Shown here: in pieces, positions 46,891-50,501 of the stretch
Layout: each line of letters opens with the position of its first letter
Numbering within the stretch: the first letter of the stretch is position 1
Origin: Datnioides undecimradiatus
Taxonomy: Eukaryota > Chordata > Actinopteri > Lobotiformes > Datnioididae
Reading direction: 5' to 3'
Assembly (NCBI GenBank): GCA_008933995.1
Contig: WARS01000032.1
Coordinates: 6,185,133 to 6,249,132 of the forward strand
DNA length: 64,000 bases
Notes under the pieces: model-generated
Database searches by the model: none
Seen by the model: the letters and a program-made list of their open reading frames with translations, nothing else
Told to the model about the DNA's origin: nothing
Translations under genes and position numbers: made by a program

Positions 46891-47041
46891 TCATACCTAG
46901 TCCTCCATGCACGCTGCTCAAAGGGCTGGTTAGTAGAATGATCAATGGCAGCAGTAAACACAGGGGATAGGAGCTAAGGCGAGGCCCCAGGATGGGCCTC
47001 CTGGACTGGGCTGGAACTCCACCTGTACCGGGCAGAGGCAT
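87..47041 (-). CDS. ptprs: Receptor-type tyrosine-protein phosphatase S, 3'-truncated gene (29 coding exons plus 3 microexons in window)
   Basis: Type I membrane receptor of the LAR family. In known relatives it sits on axons and presynaptic terminals, binds heparan and chondroitin sulfate proteoglycans through Ig1, pairs with postsynaptic adhesion proteins such as TrkC and Slitrks, and dephosphorylates phosphotyrosine through D1. Seen here in order: signal peptide (about 1-45), three Ig domains (about 50-335), eight fibronectin III repeats (about 336-1170), membrane-proximal region, transmembrane helix (about 1299-1323), juxtamembrane/wedge, D1 with KNRY, WPD (D1554), Cys1586 and Arg1592, then the first half of D2. 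The exons join in frame to 1,826 codons; with roughly 120 missing D2 residues this fits the human length of about 1,948. The sigma assignment rests on the juxtamembrane KRKDSEP, the VIAPD tail and the microexon peptides. The 3' end lies outside the window. A teleost sigma co-orthologue (a or b) cannot be distinguished here. Confidence 0.95.
322..448 (-). CDS. ptprs: ptprs coding exon 28: D2 core
   Basis: Residues 1742-1784: (R)[20 protein letters not shown], then [22 protein letters not shown]. Human has [20 protein letters not shown]. The acceptor is ctgtgtag|GCAGCA; a cag three bases further into the exon would break the required phase. Donor GACGG|gtaggg. Confidence 0.96.
449..1472 (-). 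other. Introns between exons 26-27 and 27-28
   Basis: Excluding exon 27 (822-1,000), these two introns are 373 and 472 bp. I see no further exon, repeat or RNA in them beyond splice sites. Confidence 0.8.
822..1000 (-). CDS. ptprs: ptprs coding exon 27: D1-D2 linker and start of D2
   Basis: Residues 1683-1741 plus two bases: [40 protein letters not shown], then [20 protein letters not shown]2 has KNRL in place of KNRY, the expected change in the pseudocatalytic second domain. Acceptor catcattcag|CGACTG, donor TACAG|gtatgt. Confidence 0.96.
1473..1758 (-). CDS. ptprs: ptprs coding exon 26: D1, PTP loop and C-terminal helices
   Basis: Residues 1587-1682: (S)[55 protein letters not shown], ending [10 protein letters not shown]. 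Completes [10 protein letters not shown] with Arg1592, and carries the Q-loop glutamine in QTEDQY (about 1630). Together with exon 25 this makes D1 catalytically complete. Acceptor cactgttag|CGCTGG, donor TTCAAG|gtaagc. Confidence 0.97.
1839..2145. mobile_element. MITE-like element with imperfect terminal inverted repeats, copy 1
   Basis: About 307 bp. The left end reads TTTGAAGGAGTAGTTTTGCA and the right end, on the other strand, TTTAAAGGGACAGCGTAGCA, both followed by a TTTGGGAA-like block. The interior has the ggttagcgtagcttagcataa motif shared with copies at about 10 kb and 42 kb. It lies in the intron between exons 25 and 26, ending 26 bases from the exon 25 donor. Non-autonomous, no ORF of its own. 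Confidence 0.7.
2172..2326 (-). CDS. ptprs: ptprs coding exon 25: D1, WPD loop and catalytic cysteine
   Basis: Residues 1536-1586 plus two bases: [51 protein letters not shown]. Contains the WPD general acid Asp1554 and the nucleophile Cys1586, the last full codon before the donor TGCAG|gtgccg. The residue before His-Cys is Ala where human PTPRS has Val (IVVHC); the catalytic residues are intact. Confidence 0.97.
2327..3185 (-). other. Intron between exons 24 and 25
   Basis: 859 bp, AT-rich in its first part. No exon, repeat family or RNA recognised. Confidence 0.8.
3186..3305 (-). CDS. ptprs: ptprs coding exon 24: D1, KCxxYWP block
   Basis: Residues 1496-1535: [20 protein letters not shown], then [27 protein letters not shown] is PTP-specific, and the remainder matches human sigma ([20 protein letters not shown]) apart from one residue. 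Acceptor ccatgtag|ATAAAG, donor CACAAG|gtaaat. Confidence 0.96.
3472..3647 (-). CDS. ptprs: ptprs coding exon 23: D1 core
   Basis: Residues 1437-1495: (G)[40 protein letters not shown], then [18 protein letters not shown]. The [16 protein letters not shown] and DFWRMVWE motifs are the standard PTP core. Acceptor acttgcag|GTATC, donor TCTAGG|gtagga. Confidence 0.97.
3648..4116 (-). other. Intron between exons 22 and 23
   Basis: 469 bp with a C-rich run near 4,000-4,025. Nothing else recognised. Confidence 0.8.
4117..4240 (-). CDS. ptprs: ptprs coding exon 22: D1, KNRY loop
   Basis: Residues 1396-1436: [20 protein letters not shown], then [24 protein letters not shown] is the phosphotyrosine-recognition loop of classical PTPs. 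Acceptor ttacccag|TCTATC, donor AGAAG|gtgagg. Confidence 0.97.
4505..4602 (-). CDS. ptprs: ptprs coding exon 21: wedge region before D1
   Basis: Residues 1363-1395: (G)[20 protein letters not shown], then [12 protein letters not shown]. The HPPIPI and LKANDxLxxSQEYE motifs open the D1 helix-turn-helix wedge in every LAR-family member. Acceptor gtcacacag|GAATG, donor TATGAG|gtgaga. Confidence 0.96.
4603..6292 (-). other. Intron between exons 20 and 21
   Basis: 1.7 kb. Human PTPRS can include a 17-residue optional segment at this junction; I found no stretch here with matching peptide, phase and splice sites. Confidence 0.7.
6293..6405 (-). CDS. ptprs: ptprs coding exon 20: cytoplasmic juxtamembrane region
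   Basis: Residues 1325-1362: (N)[20 protein letters not shown], then [17 protein letters not shown]. This segment is sigma-specific (human [18 protein letters not shown]), the strongest evidence against delta or LAR. Acceptor tttgagcag|CAAGAG, donor CTCCTG|gtatga. Confidence 0.95.
6638..6649 (-). CDS. ptprs: ptprs 12-nt juxtamembrane microexon (peptide KPDS)
   Basis: CAAACCTGACAG on the minus strand, bounded by tggaagcag and gtaagatt. Spliced between exons 19 and 20 it gives [16 protein letters not shown], identical to the human PTPRS juxtamembrane sequence; skipping gives LLYKNKRKDSEP in the same frame. It lies just inside the membrane. The exact peptide match with both splice sites makes chance unlikely; whether it is optional in this species is inferred. 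Confidence 0.9.
7171..7216. repeat. Short conserved repeat core (tcatttggcagacgctttta)
   Basis: The tggcagacgcttttatccaa word is a very common core of fish interspersed repeats. A degenerate second copy lies at 19,301-19,335. Only the core is recognisable here, in the intron between exons 19 and 20. Confidence 0.55.
7655..7812 (-). CDS. ptprs: ptprs coding exon 19: transmembrane segment
   Basis: Residues 1273-1324 plus two bases: [52 protein letters not shown]. The helix runs about 1299-1323. It is nearly identical to human PTPRS ([14 protein letters not shown]) and unlike LAR (MLWVTGPVLAVIL). Acceptor gtatacag|AAAATG, donor CAAAAA|gtgagt in phase 2, so the next exon's first base completes an Asn codon. 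Confidence 0.96.
7813..8713 (-). other. Intron between exons 18 and 19
   Basis: 0.9 kb of AT-rich sequence with short A/T homopolymers. No exon recognised. Confidence 0.8.
8714..8932 (-). CDS. ptprs: ptprs coding exon 18: proteolytic-processing region of the ectodomain
   Basis: Residues 1200-1272: [60 protein letters not shown], ending [12 protein letters not shown]. Mammalian relatives are cut here by furin-like convertases at QRRS or RKRRS; this sequence has no dibasic R-R at that point, only RDSR as a minimal R-X-X-R. Acceptor catctctcag|CTGTTA, donor ACCGGG|gtacaa, phase 0 at both ends. Confidence 0.94.
9157..9244 (-). CDS. ptprs: ptprs coding exon 17: membrane-proximal region
   Basis: Residues 1170-1199: (K)[20 protein letters not shown], then SPDEMDLEE. 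Corresponds to human YFIVMVPLRKSRGG...SPEDMDLEE in the juxtamembrane ectodomain. Acceptor ctcccacag|GAATAT, donor GAGGAG|gtgaga. Confidence 0.94.
9498..9751 (-). CDS. ptprs: ptprs coding exon 16: rest of FNIII-8
   Basis: Residues 1086-1169 plus two bases: [53 protein letters not shown], ending ETRTPV. Matches the human VDGRTTKKLITHLKP to GGLQQTV block in order and spacing. Acceptor aacctgcag|GTGGAG, donor GTCAA|gtaaga. Confidence 0.92.
9952..10260. mobile_element. MITE-like element, copy 2 (degenerate)
   Basis: Shares the left end (TTTGAAAGTCAAAGTTCATA) and interior (taccactctcatgtctgt, gctaacttagcttagcaaga, cctggctctgtccatagac) with the elements at 1.8 and 42 kb. The right end is uncertain. 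It sits in the intron between exons 15 and 16. Confidence 0.6.
10526..10620 (-). CDS. ptprs: ptprs coding exon 15: FNIII-8, first part
   Basis: Residues 1054-1085: (D)[20 protein letters not shown], then [11 protein letters not shown]. NFxV...MKTSVLLSWEFP is the conserved start of FNIII-8 in sigma. Acceptor cttcccag|ATGTG, donor TTTACT|gtatgt in phase 0. Confidence 0.93.
10621..11361 (-). other. Intron between exons 14 and 15
   Basis: 741 bp, no exon or repeat recognised. Confidence 0.8.
11362..12024 (-). CDS. ptprs: ptprs coding exon 14: FNIII-6 and FNIII-7
   Basis: At 663 nt the largest coding exon, residues 833-1053. FNIII-6: [20 protein letters not shown] to [21 protein letters not shown]-7: [61 protein letters not shown]-7 carries a proline/alanine-rich loop ([17 protein letters not shown]) longer than usual in the family. 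Several sequons (NTS, NTT, NFT, NAT, NHS). Sequence is diverged from mammals but collinear. Acceptor cctttgcag|TGCCC, donor AACAG|gtaggg. Confidence 0.93.
12225..12342 (-). CDS. ptprs: ptprs coding exon 13: FNIII-5, second part
   Basis: Residues 794-832 plus one base: [20 protein letters not shown], then [30 protein letters not shown] is shared by all LAR-family members. Acceptor cctccacag|GAGCTG, donor GGATTG|gtaagc. Confidence 0.94.
12574..12600 (-). CDS. ptprs: ptprs 27-nt microexon in FNIII-5 (peptide MEEDDSTQY)
   Basis: Lies between exons 12 and 13, bounded on the minus strand by ctgtgagataag and gtgagtgcag, an excellent donor. Both neighbours are phase 0, so inclusion adds exactly nine residues: [18 protein letters not shown]. 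The corresponding optional human PTPRS peptide is WETDDTAEY between ADAQ and EMVI: same length, position and acidic character, with E, DD and Y aligned. The acceptor polypyrimidine tract is weak, as expected of a regulated microexon. Confidence 0.83.
12743..12936 (-). CDS. ptprs: ptprs coding exon 12: FNIII-5, first part
   Basis: Residues 729-793: (V)[40 protein letters not shown], then [11 protein letters not shown]. The GQIRGYQVH block is diagnostic of FNIII-5 in LAR phosphatases. Acceptor gcgcctag|TTCCT, donor TCCCAG|gtgaca in phase 0, exactly where mammals insert an optional nonapeptide. Confidence 0.94.
13062..13379 (-). CDS. ptprs: ptprs coding exon 11: FNIII-4
   Basis: Residues 623-728. 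A whole repeat: [60 protein letters not shown], ending CRTDED. LEKW and RTDED are typical of FNIII-4. A glycine-rich loop ([14 protein letters not shown]) replaces the acidic loop of human sigma. NIT is a sequon. FNIII repeats 4-7 are omitted in short neuronal isoforms of the family. Acceptor ccaatcag|AGCCC, donor GATG|gtaaga. Confidence 0.93.
13380..15511 (-). other. Intron between exons 10 and 11
   Basis: 2.1 kb with a CA-rich stretch at 14,218-14,249 and nothing coding recognised. Long tandem-FNIII isoforms are produced by splicing around this region in the family, but no extra exon is visible. Confidence 0.75.
15512..15656 (-). CDS. ptprs: ptprs coding exon 10: FNIII-3, second part
   Basis: Residues 575-622 plus one base: [20 protein letters not shown], then [20 protein letters not shown], ending QRTSQA. 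The GLKxNTEYxFxLAA and GxGAFT blocks match FNIII-3 of sigma. Acceptor cctcacag|GAGAAG, donor AGCCA|gtacgt. Confidence 0.92.
15876..16012 (-). CDS. ptprs: ptprs coding exon 9: FNIII-3, first part
   Basis: Residues 529-574: (V)[20 protein letters not shown], then [20 protein letters not shown], then KFGSL. VPGQP and the ELTW/YELLY pattern mark FNIII-3; the C'-E loop is clearly diverged from human sigma (REGDHGREV). Acceptor cctcttcag|TTCC, donor AGTTTG|gtacga, chosen because it alone keeps the frame into exon 10. Confidence 0.88.
16013..17170 (-). other. Intron between exons 8 and 9
   Basis: 1.16 kb, AT-rich, no exon or repeat family recognised. Confidence 0.8.
17171..17372 (-). CDS. ptprs: ptprs coding exon 8: rest of FNIII-2
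   Basis: Residues 462-528. [20 protein letters not shown], then [20 protein letters not shown], ending KVMPG. The GYRVYYTM and [11 protein letters not shown] blocks are hallmarks of the second FNIII repeat of the LAR family. Acceptor ctgcag|GTGAAA, donor GGAG|gtcagt. Confidence 0.95.
17373..18591 (-). other. Intron between exons 7 and 8
   Basis: 1.2 kb. A 13-T run at about 18,378; no exon or repeat family recognised. Confidence 0.8.
18592..18971 (-). CDS. ptprs: ptprs coding exon 7: FNIII-1 and start of FNIII-2
   Basis: Residues 335-461. Starts [20 protein letters not shown], followed by [17 protein letters not shown]; ends [11 protein letters not shown]. Contains the FNIII tryptophan (TITW), the core tyrosine ([14 protein letters not shown]) and the linker [12 protein letters not shown], all close to human sigma. 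380 nt, entered in phase 1 and left in phase 0. Acceptor ctgcag|CCTTG, donor GGACAG|gtggga. Confidence 0.95.
18972..19647 (-). other. Intron between exons 6 and 7
   Basis: 676 bp containing the degenerate repeat core at 19.3 kb. Confidence 0.8.
19301..19335. repeat. Degenerate copy of the gcttttatccaaag repeat core
   Basis: Reads tagatgtttttatccacagt then gacttacaataaggg, similar to the 7.17 kb copy and to the general fish repeat core. Intron between exons 6 and 7. Confidence 0.45.
19648..19917 (-). CDS. ptprs: ptprs coding exon 6: Ig3
   Basis: Residues 245-334, a whole Ig3 domain in one exon: [20 protein letters not shown], then [18 protein letters not shown], then [12 protein letters not shown]. 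The two cysteines are in NITC and NYTC, both also N-glycosylation sequons. Acceptor tttcccag|TGCGCC, preceded by a pyrimidine-rich tract of about 250 nt on the transcribed sense; donor GAAGA|gtaaga. Confidence 0.95.
19918..20180 (-). promoter_or_regulatory. Long pyrimidine-rich tract upstream of exon 6
   Basis: The plus strand is about 90% purine for roughly 250 bases, including a (GA)n run near 20,060-20,080, so the pre-mRNA has a very long C/U tract ending at the exon 6 acceptor. It lies in the intron downstream of microexon B. A role in splicing (polypyrimidine-tract proteins) is inference. Confidence 0.5.
20181..24240 (-). other. Intron sequence between microexon B and exon 6
   Basis: Purine-rich tracts on the plus strand at 20,840-20,955 and 21,300-21,440, AT-rich blocks at 21.7-22.2 kb and an ACAG repeat. 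No further exon recognised. Confidence 0.75.
22271..22314. repeat. (ACAG)n tetranucleotide repeat
   Basis: About ten agac units with two variants, in the intron between exons 5 and 6. Confidence 0.93.
24241..24252 (-). CDS. ptprs: ptprs microexon B (meB, peptide ELRE)
   Basis: A 12-nt exon, AGCTTCGAGAAG on the minus strand, flanked by catccctcag and gttggtg. Spliced between exon 5 (ending in one base, G) and exon 6 it gives [15 protein letters not shown], the same tetrapeptide at the same Ig2-Ig3 junction as mammalian meB. In the family, inclusion is neuron-enriched and changes the Ig2-Ig3 angle and partner choice. Skipping keeps the frame. The peptide, phase and position all match; actual use is not shown by DNA alone. 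Confidence 0.88.
24424..24448. repeat. (CA)n microsatellite near microexon B
   Basis: About 12 CA units, roughly 170 bases upstream (transcript sense) of microexon B. Confidence 0.92.
25047..25157 (-). CDS. ptprs: ptprs coding exon 5: Ig2, C-terminal half
   Basis: Residues 208-244. Reads (G)[19 protein letters not shown] then [20 protein letters not shown] is the second Ig2 cysteine. No ATG-started frame marks it, so it was identified by homology in the stretch between splice sites cttgcag|GAGCC and GCGAG|gtagga. Joined directly to exon 4 it gives RSGALQIE, the known form lacking meA. Confidence 0.95.
26112..26144. repeat. (CA)n microsatellite
   Basis: About 16 CA units in the intron between exons 4 and 5; a second short CA run is at about 26,281-26,297. 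Confidence 0.95.
27879..27932. repeat. (ATT)n/(AGT)n trinucleotide repeat
   Basis: Imperfect ttatta then gtagta units, in the intron between exons 4 and 5. Confidence 0.85.
32720..32908 (-). CDS. ptprs: ptprs coding exon 4: Ig2, N-terminal half
   Basis: Residues 145-207. Contains [20 protein letters not shown] and the Ig2 cysteine in MLCAASG, then [20 protein letters not shown]. This block is near-invariant in the LAR family and separates sigma (DPSAS) from delta (DTSNN). Acceptor cttacag|AGGAC, donor TCAG|gtgaga in phase 1. In mammals the optional microexon meA is inserted after this exon. Confidence 0.95.
33061..33375. repeat. Dispersed repeat family B, copy 1
   Basis: Blocks cttgagctaaatgctaacat, tagcatgctaag, acaatgtacagctgaagctg and ttttgatggtatttggtcat recur in the same order at 56.0 kb. 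Rich in gctaacat-type words. Looks like a widespread teleost interspersed repeat; class not determined. Confidence 0.65.
33995..34053. repeat. (GT)n microsatellite
   Basis: Imperfect GT repeat with a gcatgtg interruption; a shorter CA repeat sits at about 33,800. Intron between exons 3 and 4. Confidence 0.95.
39729..39797. repeat. Poly-A followed by (AT)n microsatellite
   Basis: About 28 A then about 20 AT units, in the intron between exons 3 and 4. The A-run could be the tail of an old retroposed copy, but no recognisable element precedes it. Confidence 0.9.
41292..41433 (-). CDS. ptprs: ptprs coding exon 3: Ig1, C-terminal half
   Basis: Residues 98-144 plus one base. Begins [18 protein letters not shown] and ends AKLAIIR. 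It contains the second Ig1 cysteine in the diagnostic YECVARN motif, plus the basic [11 protein letters not shown] strand that completes the glycosaminoglycan surface. Acceptor gtccag|ACC, donor AGAG|gtgaga. Confidence 0.95.
42038..42629. mobile_element. MITE-like element, copy 3 (longest)
   Basis: About 590 bp in the intron between exons 2 and 3. Starts GTTAAAGAATTGTACATTTT and ends, on the other strand, TTTAAAGAAGTAGTTCAACA: imperfect terminal inverted repeats. Interior blocks (ataccactttcatggctgt, acttagcatagcataaaga, ctggaagtggaggaaacagc) match the other two copies. The second half contains an inverted version of the first-half motif (ccaggctaactgttttctcc, gcttatgctaaga), so the element is partly palindromic. 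Confidence 0.65.
42851..42996 (-). CDS. ptprs: ptprs coding exon 2: Ig1, N-terminal half
   Basis: Residues 49-97. It starts [20 protein letters not shown] and carries the first Ig cysteine (FVCQAS). It also holds the basic loop [12 protein letters not shown] (Lys86, 87, 89, 90), which in the family forms the heparan/chondroitin sulfate binding site. Acceptor tctcag|CTCC, donor ATCGAG|gtggtt (phase 0). The same loop in human PTPRS is almost identical. Confidence 0.95.
43294..43348. repeat. (TC)n microsatellite
   Basis: Imperfect TC/TG pyrimidine repeat in the intron between exons 1 and 2. Confidence 0.93.
44825..44860. repeat. (TGAC)n tetranucleotide repeat
   Basis: Nine near-perfect ctga/tgac units in the intron between exons 1 and 2. 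Confidence 0.95.
46818..46890. repeat. (GATA)n microsatellite beside the exon 1 donor
   Basis: About 18 uninterrupted GATA/TATC units (73 bp). Its low-complexity edge is only six bases from the exon 1 splice donor, so the transcript would read gtatga then many TATC units. Confidence 0.97.
46897..47041 (-). CDS. ptprs: ptprs coding exon 1: start codon and signal peptide
   Basis: Encodes residues 1-48 plus one base. The start is the ATG at 47,041-47,039 (MPLPGTGG); an in-frame TGA lies upstream, and a GTG between them is not a plausible eukaryotic start here. A basic stretch (SRRPILGPR) leads into the hydrophobic core [16 protein letters not shown], a classic signal peptide with probable cleavage near VHGG. 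The donor reads CTAG|gtatga (phase 1), and a GATA-type tetranucleotide repeat begins only six bases into the intron. The exon probably continues as 5' UTR to 47,113. Confidence 0.88.
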
Positions 47042-47113
47042 GGCACCACCACTATGGGTTGTTCTGAGACGATGGAGATTGCAGTAGGGCTTCACTCAGC
47101 AGGGGTAGGCACT
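47042..47113 (-). other. ptprs: Probable 5' UTR part of coding exon 1
   Basis: A plausible acceptor on the minus strand (tgtgtctacag|AGTGCC) lies at 47,114-47,116, so about 72 bases of untranslated leader would precede the ATG. No ATG occurs in this leader. The boundary is inferred from the splice motif alone. Confidence 0.5.
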
Positions 47114-50100
47114 CTGTAGACACACATAACCCGAACGTCAGCTGTGACAAACAAAAGGCATATTTTCTCAATTTCAGATTCATAATTCTGAATTTAGAGC
47201 AACAGTGCAAATGTCAGTGAGGGAAAAAACATACAATAATTCATACAGATACAGAGAGAACATCCTCATGAAGAAAATTAAAGACAAATTCATGCTAATG
47301 CAGGATTAGGTCTTTTGATTTAGCCCGAGCACTTCTGACTTGGGATTAACAGCTCAAGCAGGCCAGCTCTGACTGAACTAATACCAGAACAATAGAGCCA
47401 CTGCTCAACAACTAAGACAAGAAACAGACCGAAATAGTTTTCAGCGTACTGCTTCTTTATTAATAAGTCCCCTTCTAGTGAGCCGTGAAATGAGCTGCAA
47501 TGATACATTTTTAAGAGTTTTTTTTTTTTTTTCTCAGACGTCCTAATAATTTCATTTCACTTTAGCTCTGGCCTAATTCCTTCTTAGCGTTCAGTATTTT
47601 ACTGTTCTGGTGGCACATAAAAGTGTTAATGCAATAATACACCCAGAGTGTGCCACAGTAATGGAAAACACTTAAACAAAGAGGATTGAGAGGTCAGTAG
47701 GAATGCAGCAAAATTCAATAACAGGGAATGTATCACAAAATACTACTTTAATAGATGTCCCCCCTCTTGTTAATCCCTAGCCTTGGGGGGGATCTCCATT
47801 GGTATTTTGCTCTCTTTCCTCACATAAACACACGCACACATCTGGAAGCCTGGACATAATTCAGTGCTGTCTGCTTACAGAGATTTAGACAGGCTGTGCA
47901 CAAGCTCTCTGTCTAGGAGTCAATAACTCCACAGTCCTATCAGACCCCCACCCTTTAGGCCGATGTGTCAGAACGCAGGTGGGGAAGCCAAATGAGAAAG
48001 GAGCCTGTGTACACATCGAGCTTCGAGTAACAGTACAGGATAATATATGTGCTCTAGGGGAGACATAATATGTATTCACAGGTGATGGGCCACATTGTGA
48101 TCGGCACATAAATATGCACAAACACCCATAAGCGGGGCCTTCACCCTGACATCCCCGATACACGGGCAGAAATGGAGCAGCAGAGATTAGGCCGACCCTT
48201 GCTCGCCTTTACTAAATGAAAGAGGCATTTCTGGTGAGTTACATATTCAAAGACTCCTCCAACCACTTATTGAGCTAATGACCTGCTCAAACACATTACT
48301 ATCTGCCAGCTCCTACGCTAAAAATAGCCCCAATCTGAACACATGGCCGTCTATCTGATGCAGGCTCTTTTTCGCGCCGCTTTGCCCTCGTCTTATCTGA
48401 CGCCGCGTAATAGACGTCGAATAGAAAAGCTTTCAGCGTCCCCTTTTCAATTGAACAATGTGATAAGAGAAATCAGATCAGAGCTCATTCAAGCACCATT
48501 GGCAGCATGTTAAGTAAATTCTCCTCTTACGGAAACTCAATTTGCCACCGTTAATCTAACTAGGAGCACTGCTCTGCGTGGAGCCACACGGACACTGAAA
48601 CATTAGGTGCTCCTTGCATGTTGCAGTGTCTGCTTCCTCAGTCCTGCATGGTGGATTTACTGTGGCCCTTCTATCTCTCCGTGACCTCAGTCTAACCCTA
48701 TCTATCATTCTCAGTTTATCCACCCCTCCCTGTTGTCTTTCACCTGCTGACAAAGCCCTCTGTCTACCTCCGCTGTTGTCGCTCACCCTCCACCTAATCC
48801 TTAATCTTACCCACGTCTCACTCCTGTATTAGTCGCCATATTCCTGAAATCTCCTCTTCTCCTTTCATCCCCTTCCTCCCCTCGCTCTCCTCCTCCTCGC
48901 CTCCCTTGTTAACCTCGGCTCTCTTGATGCCAGCTCCTCCGCAGCACCCTATCATTCATCTGCGCCTCTTTCTATACACACGCTCTAACCCCTGCTTGTA
49001 TCCAAATCCTCTCCCTCTCCCCAGCTGCCCTGCACCGGCTGCTCCAGCTGTTGTTGGTCCATTGACACAGTTCAAACAAAAGGGTTTAGAGCATCCTACA
49101 GCTGGGAATGTTGAGGGAGGGAGCCAAAACAGACAACACAGACAGCGGCAGTAAACCAGGCTGGTCCGGGCATGTCTGTGCCTGTTCTGATGGTATTTAA
49201 TGCGTTCGAATGCGCTCTTCCTCTCTGGACGCGCAGATAGAGAATACGCCGTGCACTTTACGTACCACAAAGGCAGAATTAAAAGGTGTGAGCACTGTGA
49301 GCATGAATATTCTCATGACTCAGGCCTACCTACAGTCTCTACAGCCCCCTCACTGATATGACAACCTGCTCTCCCTGATCATCTGGCTCAGCATCCAGAG
49401 AGAAGACAGCAGGGGTTGGTCTTATTACCTTTTCAGCGTGACAACACAGATGGTCAGCCAGGCAGATAGATTGATGGGGATACATGTGCTATTTATTGCG
49501 GGGAGGCAGATAATGACACCATAGCTCAGGTGGTGAAATGTACACCGGTTATTGTGCTCCATCAGGCTGATGAAATAACATTGTTTAGGTGGCATCCAAC
49601 CTGCCCCTGCTCCACTGGGGCCCTTGGAAGATGACATGTTTTGTTTTTCTCCCCCCCCCCCCACACACACACACACATACACACCACCACCCCTTACCCA
49701 TGATGCCTTTCACCACAAGTGGGTTGAGACGGTCTCACAAGGCCTGTCTCCATGACAACAGGCTTCGAGCACTCATTGAAAGACCAGATCTGTTTCCTGT
49801 GGCACCATGCTAGCTGTGAGATACACCTGATAGGAAGCTCATGTTCTTCTTATTCATTTTAGCTTTACTTTGCATCCAGCGCTGGGTGAGCAAATGCTGG
49901 CAAAGACTGGCAATGCATCACAAAACTTTTCAGGGGTGAATAACAACCACTGTCATTTATCCACCTTCATATTTTTACCAATGACTCTGACTTCATAGTG
50001 TACACTTATATTTTTTCAGCCTAAAAATAACCTTTTTTGAATTATGCATGGCTTTGTGTGCTAGCTTGGAGAGGAAAAGTTTGGAGTAGGAACTGAGTCC

Positions 50101-50447
50101 ATTACAAGGAGGGGCTGGAACTCATATTACCTCACGTTTCCTATGACCCCGGACGCCGTAGGCACACAACGCTCACTGGGCTATACACATGCATACACAC
50201 ATATACACACACGGGAACACATACAAACACAGGCACACACACACGCACAAATACACACACAAAGGCATAGACACAGACATAGACACACAAAAGCACACAA
50301 ACATGGCAGATGGCAAAGCATCATGGGGGAGATTGGCACTGAATTTCTCACACTTCCCTTCTCTCTCTCTTAAACACACAGCCCGCAGACACACAAATAT
50401 ACAGACACGCATGCATGCATGAGCACACACACTCACTCTCTCTTTCT

Positions 50448-50449
<2 letters not shown>

Positions 50450-50498
<49 letters not shown>
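50450..50498. repeat. (CA)n microsatellite
   Basis: About 24 perfect AC units in the first intron, within a CA-rich kilobase starting near 50,180. Confidence 0.97.

Positions 50499-50501
<3 letters not shown>

Larger units (their letters stand above)
42997..46896 (-). other. Intron between exons 1 and 2 (3.9 kb)
   Basis: TC, TGAC and GATA simple repeats; otherwise AT-rich unique sequence without a recognised exon. Confidence 0.75.

Noticed and set aside
47093..47095. GTG as an upstream start extending the signal peptide (VKPYCNLHR...)
   Set aside because: Non-ATG starts are rare in vertebrates, the extension would put a polar stretch before the signal sequence, and the in-frame ATG at 47,041 gives a normal signal peptide.
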